Below, piece by piece: positions 56,510 through 64,000 of a stretch of DNA of 64,000 nt. Both the position numbers and the translations under genes were made by a program. Origin of the DNA: Ophioderma brevispina (Eukaryota; Echinodermata; Ophiuroidea; Amphilepidida; Ophiodermatidae); the NCBI GenBank assembly GCA_023653785.1, contig JAMKCH010035957.1, positions 1-64,000 on the forward strand, written 5' to 3'. Position 1 is the stretch's first letter. Each line of letters starts with the position of its first letter. The notes below the pieces were generated by a model. The model searched no databases. It was not told the DNA's origin and saw only the letters and a list, made by a program, of their open reading frames with translations.

Positions 56510-57174
56510 TGTTGCTGAGACAAGTTTTTGGGGCCTTTTGAAAATAACTTGGCCAAATATGGCTTCATTTGAAGGTTTTATTTCCATGACGAGAAAACAC
56601 AAATTTTTAGTTCTGCCAATTTAGTTTCAGAAGGATGATAATGGGAATTTCTTATGTTGTGTGTGTGTGCAATTGTGGGTAATCAATAAGTCACTGAGCT
56701 TCAGAGGCATGATTTTCCAATTATTCATATTTCATACAAGATTATTTTCAAATGGAATAGCACGTAAACAATCAAGGATAAATTTAACAACCTGCAACCG
56801 TTTAAGACGGTTTTATTATGCATTCTACTACACATATTACGCCTAAATGAACCTGAAGCCACTTCCATCACCACAGTTAGATGTGTCTGACTAACTATTC
56901 AAATCCGAAGGATTCAACCTGGTCCAGCTATGAAAGATCTACAGTACTATCATCACCCAGTACTTAAGCTACTGTCTAGATGATCCCTCGTAAGCTACGA
57001 AATAGAGCTAAAATTGTTGTTTATGCACATTCTGTAAGCATTAGATACTGCTGATCTGTTACTGCTGTATGTTAATGATCATGTTCAACCAAGGGGGGAA
57101 ACTGCTACATAGTGAATAATCTACAGATAGATGCCATAAATACGGACTCATCAGCCTAAACAATTAATCTCTTA
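56510..57174. repeat. Second copy of TMEM170 3' flank
   Basis: Indel-rich counterpart of 52,188-52,885 (GATCTACAGTACTATCATCA and GCTACGAAATAGAGCTAAAA in both). Confidence 0.8.
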
Positions 57175-58645
57175 GTGTGGTTGATATGTCATGAAACGTT
57201 CCCGTCGGAGTTTGGCTGCTAAGGTGATTTTCCTTGCTGTTTTTTCATTCAATAGGGACCAGACAGTCAAAAATGATGGGGAATCAAATGTTTTGGACTG
57301 CTTACCCTCAAGGGGGGAAATGTACTACAGGAAAAATTTAAAATCGAGTCAAATTGTGTGTTTAATGTACATTAAACCTGTTCCTCTCCTATAAGGATTA
57401 GAAAAGTATATATTTGCCTAGGTTCCGACCTTAAAAGCAAAGAGTAGCAACATTTTTTTGAAGAGCCCCCCAAGTTTTCAAAAATTTGGAGATTTGTGCT
57501 AAAACGATTGCATTGGTAACTGGCTTGTACACCTACCTGTGAGGGTTAAGCTCGAAAATGTCTGGTGTCACAAACGAAGGCATTTGTACCATAAATAATT
57601 TTTTAAAAAAAAATTATCGGTATGCCCCGATAAAATACAACAACTGCTGAAACGGCCTTCCAATGTGAAATAGCCGGGAATAGCACCATGTACATGTCCA
57701 AGCTCATTCATATTTTTTTAATATTCAGCAAGCCAAGTTAGAGATTATTTTCTCGCGGTGGCACTATTTTCATCATGGACGGACATAAAACGTAGCATTT
57801 CCACTCTGCCGTTATCCAATCTGGGCTCCACCAATTCTCATTAACAAGATCGCTTATTTTGTGATAAATACGCTTTTTTGAGGCAATCACTTCTCGTTCG
57901 CCAGGTATAGTTTCCTAGACAATACCACGTAACTGTGCAAAAATATCAAATTTTTGAAATTGGGGGCGCTCTTCAAAAAATGTGCTTAAGTATTGCTTTA
58001 AGTTAAGGTGCTATAGCCCCAGAAGGTTTAAGGTCATCCTGGGGTATAAAATTTACCCCATCTCAGATTTTGGTTGAAACGGTGAATAAGTTGTTGTATT
58101 GTTCTCACAAGCATTCAAAATGATTTTTAACAGGTGTGACATTCTTTTGGCTATTACATAGCAAAATTTCGAAAGGGTCTAATGGTCTATAGGGGGTCAC
58201 CAGACTTTCCCTGAATGTCCAATGGTATCAAAAAATCAATTAAAATGAATTTTCCTGTTTCAGTATGACAAGGAATCATTTGACACTCACTTCAACAACA
58301 TCGGAGCAGTTTTACCCCCAGCGTGACCTTGAACTATTACTTGGGGGCTAATACTGCTTTTAAACAAAGGTTGGAACCTAGGCAATATATATGTTTTGTA
58401 ACCCGTATGAGGAGAACTAAATGCCCCGTTTAGTGTACATTAAAACACAATTTGACTCGATTTTAAATTTTTCCTTGTTCTCACATTTCCCCCCTTGAAA
58501 GAAGGGGGCTCAGTCCGAAATGTGCATGCACCCCCATCATTTTCTGACATATTAGGTCCTATTGACACCCGACAGCAACAAATCAATTTATCATGAAAAA
58601 TCCACGGAATACCACCAACCCACACTACTATGGGGGTTAATCACC
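57175..58645. mobile_element. Foldback element F, copy 3, interrupted by E
   Basis: Left arm 57,175-57,430, then element E (57,435-57,997), then spacer and right arm 58,002-58,645. It corresponds to 52,886-53,796 with E inserted at the TTAA of 53,151-53,154. Confidence 0.85.
57435..57997. mobile_element. Element E, complete, TTAA-flanked
   Basis: 563 bp with TTAA at 57,431-57,434 and 57,998-58,001. Copy 1 of F at 53,141-53,160 reads through with a single TTAA, the empty site. Ends are inverted: AGCAACATTTTTTTGAAGAG near the left and the complement of CTCTTCAAAAAATGTGCT at the right, extending to CCCCCAA and TTTGTGC/TTTTGCAC words. Non-autonomous; TTAA preference points to piggyBac or Kolobok. 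Confidence 0.8.
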
Positions 58646-59600
58646 AGCAGAGCAGTCAACAAAATTGATTTCACCAGTTTACTGACCAGATCCGCAAATC
58701 AGTACATTGCTTTTTTTTTTTGGACTCTGTATAAAAGGCTTGGGCATGGTCTAAATTTATATCATCTATTGAAAATACTGAAGAGTAGCAAACACACAGG
58801 TATCCGCAAGGGTTAATTTAATGAAATGTGCAAGTCACAGCTGTTTTACCCCATGCAAATGGTCTCTTTTTTTTTTAGAGGCATTTAAGCAATGGCGACA
58901 CAATTTGACACCTTATATAAGTAGAGACGTGCAAACCTATGACCCAACATCGCAAAATCATAAAATCCATTGCGGGAATCTTGCCATATAGGCCTACAAA
59001 AGGTCCATAATTTTATTTATAAAAGCGCCCTCTACAATGCTTATTTCCTCATTGAACTGATTTGTGTAAATCTAGATTTTGATGGAAAAATCATATTTGC
59101 CCGCAATGAAAATCCATCAAATTTACACACAGGAGGGTAGTTTAGTGACATAAATACTCTAACTTAGTCGTCAAAAGTGGTGTCGCCAATTGATAGTTTT
59201 TGTTTTAATAGTCAATTCTCGTTTTGTCATAATAAATGATACTTTCAAACAGCTGTGAGTCAGCACCAATACATCAAAAAGCCAAGTCACCCATACCGAG
59301 TACCTGAGGTGTTTTGTACCGGATGTTGTGGATCTTGTTCTCTACTTGATATGAACTCCGACACTTGCATTCGACTTACCACCAATTATCATGGGGGAAA
59401 AACCGGCAGTTTAGATTGTAGAAGCACATGCATATTTCAAAGCCTATAGACACTACGTGCTAATATTAAGGTTAGATCACTAGCATCGTTTTTTATCTCT
59501 ATCTTGGGATAAAGATTGATTTGAAAGCGAAAATGTCAGGACAGCAATAAAGAAAAACCTTAGCTTTTCATCTGATATACAAGTTACTTCTGGGAAATTC
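58646..59600. repeat. Segment G, copy 3, with insertion H
   Basis: Contains insertion H at 58,838-59,257 (ends CAGCTGTTTTACC and inverted CAGCTGTTTGAAAG), flanked by AAGTCA at 58,832-58,837 and AGTCA at 59,258-59,262. After 59,600 the block homology ends. Confidence 0.8.
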
Positions 59601-59856
59601 AGTGGTCACAAAGATGTCATAAGAAGCACCTTTAAAGGTCTGTTTCAATACCGACCTCATTGCACTGTGCTCATTGCAATTGCTGATACAATAACAAGCA
59701 TTTTCTTTCTGCTGCAAATCAATGCAAATGCATTCAACTTAATTTAACTTTATTGCGGTAGTGTGAGGCACGCATTTTGTAGAGTACTGCATTCGGCCAA
59801 CACATCTCCACCACAAGTAATGCAGTGAGGTATGAATGCACTTATACTGGCATTAA

Positions 59857-60651
59857 CCCTTAACTGCATAATGGGGTTTGCAACTTCCTGTTATCATAAG
59901 GGGGTGTGGGTTCCTAAGGACCCATTCATTATATAACCAATTCCCCAAAGGAATTTTTAGATGAAATATCGCACCACATTTAGAGAGGATTCAAAGACAC
60001 AACACGTAAGAAAAAAAAATTGTTTCAGTAAAAATTAGGGCAAAACATTGATTTTAATTTTGCGTCAAAATGGTGCGAAAAAGCAACTAATTTGTTTCTA
60101 TCGTCTTCATTTTCTAACGGCACTGAAAAGTGGGGGAATAACCTAAATTTTGCGATGCTTTAATTGGTGCAGGATGAACTATCTTTTAACATATTAACAC
60201 CCTAGAAATTTTCCCTCGTGCCATTTTATAAATTTTTTAATTTACTTTATAATTTACCATAGGGTTCCTACTGTAAACCCTAATACGATGTTATAAAATA
60301 TTATGACACAATGGCCTACTATACTTTTCCAAGAATTTTTTGATTAATTATTTACTTACTTTTTATGTCACTAGGTGTATGCATATAAAATCAGAATCAC
60401 AGTACTTCTATTAAGATTTTTACATTTTTGTCACGGGCACTTCCGTTAGTGCATGGGGGGGCTCTTAGCGACCCCTGACTAATTACCTACCAAAAACGGG
60501 CACGATGGATTTGAATTTTTTTGCACCAATGCAAGGCAACTAAAATTACACAAATAACAAAAAATATAAACCAAATATTGCCGCTTAAAAAACGTCGGCC
60601 GAAAAACCAAAAATGGTCCCATAGAACCTCCCCCCCCCTATGCTGTTAGTG
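59857..60651. mobile_element. Possible TTAA-flanked element
   Basis: TTAA at 59,853-59,856 and 60,652-60,655. Left end CCCTTAACTGCATAATGGGG; inverted right end CACTAACAGCATAGGGGGG, about 14 of 19 matching. CCC-type ends after TTAA are typical of piggyBac. The interior repeats GTTAGTGCATGGGGGGG near 60,451. No transposase seen. Confidence 0.35.
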
Positions 60652-60655
60652 TTAA

Positions 60656-63308
60656 AACAGCAAAGGCATTATTAAGAACATGCTTTCGTGCTTTTTCATA
60701 ATTAGAACCCTGCAAACACCAGGCTCAGTGCACCCCCTGGATTTCATGCGTTTATATTTCCACCATCATGCCCCTTGATGCATATGATGGCATAAGTGTC
60801 AAGCAATGTATTAAGTCTGTTTCATAAAACTGAGTCAATTGCCAACCCTGTTATCAATTCTCCCATTTGTGTAGGGTGTTGTATATGGTTACCCACATAA
60901 GCACTCATATTTCAGAATCCTGTAAACTAGAATCAGTATAATTTGATGTCTGTGTCTTTGCGGGTGGTGATGGGTGATGAGATCAGGCCATGGGCTATTG
61001 CCAGATAATTCAATCACGCTTATGGAAAGTTTCTAATCACTTCCACAAAATTCCTTCCAAGGGAATGTATTTCATTTCATCTGGGATGGCTCATTCTGTC
61101 AACAGACCAGACAAGACAAACTTTACTGCAGATCGTCAGTGAATTAATTGCTTCAGTTTCAATATGTAATTAAGAGGTGGAAAGAGACGGGTGTATCACG
61201 CATTCCATGCCCTGATATGTGTACTCTCATAGCAAATGTGTGTTTGCATGATTTTACCACAATTATTTAAGAGGCATTTCCATGATCCACAACCGCTTCC
61301 CGATCAACCTAAAAAAGTTGGAGATTTTGATATCATCAGAACCGTTAGGCTTAGTGATCCATGTGTACCCAATTTTTCTTGCAAATCAGTATCTGTAAGA
61401 AATGTGCAATTTGCATTTTCTGTCCATAAATGACAGAAGTTAAAGCACAGGGCCTATGGGACCGTGCAACAAGCCATTTTGCCGCATAACACAAAAGTTC
61501 GCCAAATCGAATCAACTCAATTTGTTGTGAATAAGCTATTTTCTCATCAGGATATCTAGCGAACCATGAATTGAAACAGACGGTGCTGGAATCACACACA
61601 ATGCCACGCTTTTGAAATGAAATAAAAAAGTTATCGTCCGCTTACGCTATACTATGTCAAGAGACCCAATGATTTACTTAAAGGGGATGGTCCGATTTAA
61701 TGATATTGGCGTTTTTCATCTTGAGTGGATTGGTTTTTCAATCGAAAACCCCATCTTAAAGAGTTTTTCGCGCCGACATTTCATCTTCAATCCGTTTTGA
61801 TGCGAGAGCTAAAAACTTGAGTTTGTAGCCCGTAGAGTAACATTAATAATTGGTCGACCAAATGGGGCCCATTTTCCTCATAACTTACAAACCAAACATC
61901 CTTGGCTCTAAGATTCACAGGGTCATGATAAAAATATAGCTTCTTCTGATAACAAGATGTTGACCACTTCCGTAAAATCTGGGGCTTCTTGGGGACGAGG
62001 CTATTACGATCGTGCCATGGGATCCTTAAATTATAATTAGCTTGTTAAAATTACTGTACAAAGTACATATAGGTATGATAATTTTGTGTGATCAATTAAT
62101 GGTCATGGTCCCCTTTTTCAAATGGAAGCCATATATAAAACCCAAGAAAATATTTCCTGGGCCTAAAATTTTCACTTTGGTAATAGAAACATATTAACTT
62201 TCTTCTTATACTCAAAATCTTCAATTTGTGTCGCCTGCTTTAGCACAGTTAGGCGGTCAGTCACTCCAAGTACTCTTGTTCACAGGCGAAAAGTTTTGGA
62301 CAGGGTCATTTTACATGGGTTTCCTAATACAATTAGGCAAACGACCTTGCTTATGTCCACATTCCCTGCACACGTCTGCAGTTAAATATGAAATCAGGCC
62401 CATGTTATAGCATATAAGAATTCAATTCTGTTATGCCAGTAAATTAATCGTTATTACATTTTCCTTTTCCAGGGCTTCGTCTTTCTTAAACCAAGTAATC
62501 TGTACAGAGACTGTTTTCTGTAGCCACAATATCAATTAATGGTTTGGGATCTTTAAAATTTGTTGGGATTTCTTAACTTCAGAGACCACGCTTTTTCAAA
62601 ACCTTAAAAATTGCATCGCTTTTAATCGTAGTTTTTACCCCCCCAACCACCCTTTTCACACTTCATATTAGACCAACTTGATATATGTATTTGACATCCG
62701 TCACATTAATACATCATTTATAATTAATTCAGTATTAAATTGGCCTCAAATCAGGACATGTTCCAGAGTGTTTTTCCCCCAGCTATTTGGAGGTCACAGC
62801 GATTTCCAGTGCCTTCTCTTGTAGCAAGAACTTACTGCATGTTGGCGGACCAATCCTGATTGACGAGTCAGGAACACATAGGGATTGGGCTTTTTCCGTA
62901 GTGGGCCATAGGCTGTGGCCATAACAAAGGTAACAATTGCTCGTTTCTCAGCCTACGTATTGACTGATTCACTTCATACTTCCCGAAGACCACTTGCCCA
63001 AGGCTCATTGTGTTGGTGAACAAAGTGACAATCTGATGAACCTTATGTGAACTTGGACCCCATTTTGGAAAGATCTTTAAAACTACATTTCTTTGGAAAG
63101 ATGCTATGGTCACCAGTAACCACTGCCATGACTTTATGTCGATTGTACACATATGTTGGCAAACCCAATGGTATGGACACAAGCTTCCTTGGGAACAATG
63201 TCATTTTTATGGAGTTAAGTGGGGGAAGAGGTTGTTCACTGGTCTCCCACCTACGTTCAAATTCCTTTAGTTTCATTGATTTGCAATTGTGTTAATTATT
63301 TGCCACTT
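60656..63308. other. No supported gene
   Basis: AT-rich. AAAGGGGATGGTCCGATTTAA near 61,681 and its inverted look-alike near 62,120 may bound a small element. ORFs of up to 104 codons (63,182-62,868 minus) have no recognisable domain and overlap other frames. Confidence 0.45.
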
Positions 63309-64000
63309 TTTGTCTCGCCTGAACTTTGTTCGGCAGAGACTTATAATCACTTTTCTGTCTGTCTTCCCGCCGTCCTTGTTCACTGCTTGTGTATGATTAT
63401 CTGGAGTTCCGTTATGGGCCTACGATGATTTAACTTGTTGGAAAGAAGCGGTCCCGACATTTCTCGACCTATAGATTTTGAGCGTAAAATTGCTATTAAG
63501 TTCTAATTTGCACTAATTTTATTACGAATTTTTTCCCGCAAGGCTGTGTACAAGTTTCTGGATTCGTTGCATATACTGATGTACCTTGGAGGAAGGAAGC
63601 GGCTGAGGAGTTCTTCGACCTGAGTTAGATTTTGGGCGTATTTCGCAAATTATATATGCAAATGAGCTTAATTAATATTCACAATCCGCATAATTGCATC
63701 AATTTTGGAAACGGTACATTGTATGCAAATTCCTTCGCTTGCATGAAAGCCCCTCTCATGTTGCGCATCTTTCTTACAATTGTACAGTGCGAGATCTTCG
63801 GATCGGTACAATTCGATGGGTAAAATTCCTTCGCAACATGAAGAATACTATGGCCATGCATCTTTTGTGCGAATCATAATGGGTCAAAACAGTGCATTGG
63901 GCCGATAATGGGCATTTTTGATACAATTGATATAATTAATATGCGGTAATTGCTGTATCGCTGAACCGGTACATTGGATATGCAAAATTTTCCTTCGCTA
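63309..64000 (+). repeat. Family R element, runs off the window
   Basis: Opens with a stem, GTCTCGCCTGAAC and GTTCGGCAGAGAC around TTT, then TTATAATCAC, a GTCTGTCTTCC simple repeat, about 280 bp of body with two AGCGG-TCGACCT segments, and from 63,650 degenerate units with AATTCCTTCGCT, CATGCATC and AATTGCTGTATCGCTGAACC. Same order as 5,940-6,445 and 13,900-14,430. The array continues past 64,000. Confidence 0.8.

Noticed and set aside
1..64000. CRISPR arrays, rRNA and tRNA genes
   Set aside because: No repeat-spacer pattern with constant repeats, no rRNA-like conserved stretches, and no convincing tRNA T-loop/acceptor pairing; tandem repeats here have no unique spacers.

Overview
The window is repeat-dominated animal DNA with no bacterial features: no operons, no ribosome-binding-site spacing, long AT-rich non-coding stretches, GT-AG intron signals, and debris of LINE, Ty3/Gypsy-like and TIR transposons. 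The mix of CR1/L2-type LINEs carrying a PHD-like finger, a Gypsy-type pol with an ADD catalytic motif, and families of tandem-repeat-bearing elements suggests a marine invertebrate, perhaps an echinoderm or hemichordate. That placement is a guess. Only one host gene is recognised with confidence, TMEM170 on the + strand (exons at 49,528-49,694 and 52,057-52,187; first exon not found).

Layout. 1-2.7 kb: a coding-like segment on the - strand (111-292) whose 5' part recurs at 2,300-2,360, either side of about 2 kb of AT-rich DNA. 2.7-16.8 kb: a large segmental duplication. A 3.4 kb block occurs in direct orientation at 3,900-7,297 and 11,793-15,293 (a third partial copy is at 23,885-24,335), while its flanking elements (2,750-3,720 with 10,840-11,790; 8,512-9,425 with 16,305-16,811) are inverted. 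Between them lies a 1.27 kb TIR element (9,543-10,808) filled with a 60 bp satellite. 17-23.7 kb: a retroelement graveyard with a + strand LINE, a - strand Gypsy-like pol, and - strand CR1/L2 pieces split by a 0.9 kb TIR element. 24.3-32 kb: mostly unannotatable, with a striking 89-nt hairpin at 31,314-31,402 and a promoter-like stretch with a possible first exon near 31.6 kb. 32.1-36.1 kb: a signal-peptide-bearing ORF followed by a nearly complete, decayed CR1/L2 LINE. 39.7-46.9 kb: more LINE pieces, tandem repeats, a 1.27 kb G-rich satellite with a perfect 53-bp alternating purine-pyrimidine tract, and arrays carrying DR1-like AGGTCA repeats. 48.4-49.2 kb: a large inverted repeat. 49.5-59.6 kb: the TMEM170 3' part, followed by a repeated block. 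The last exon and its 3' flank occur at 51.6-54.3 kb and again, with many small indels, at 55.9-59.6 kb, with a partial block between. The copies differ by two clean insertions (elements E and H) that leave target-site duplications, so the locus holds its own empty and filled sites. 59.6-64 kb: unannotated DNA, a possible TTAA-flanked element, and a tandem-repeat element running off the end.

A caution for every broken reading frame: copies of the same repeat here often differ by single-base indels more than by substitutions, and the TMEM170 exon has missing bases at otherwise conserved positions. This looks like a noisy long-read assembly in places, so broken does not necessarily mean pseudogene. 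No RNA genes, CRISPR arrays or novel multi-gene system could be supported.
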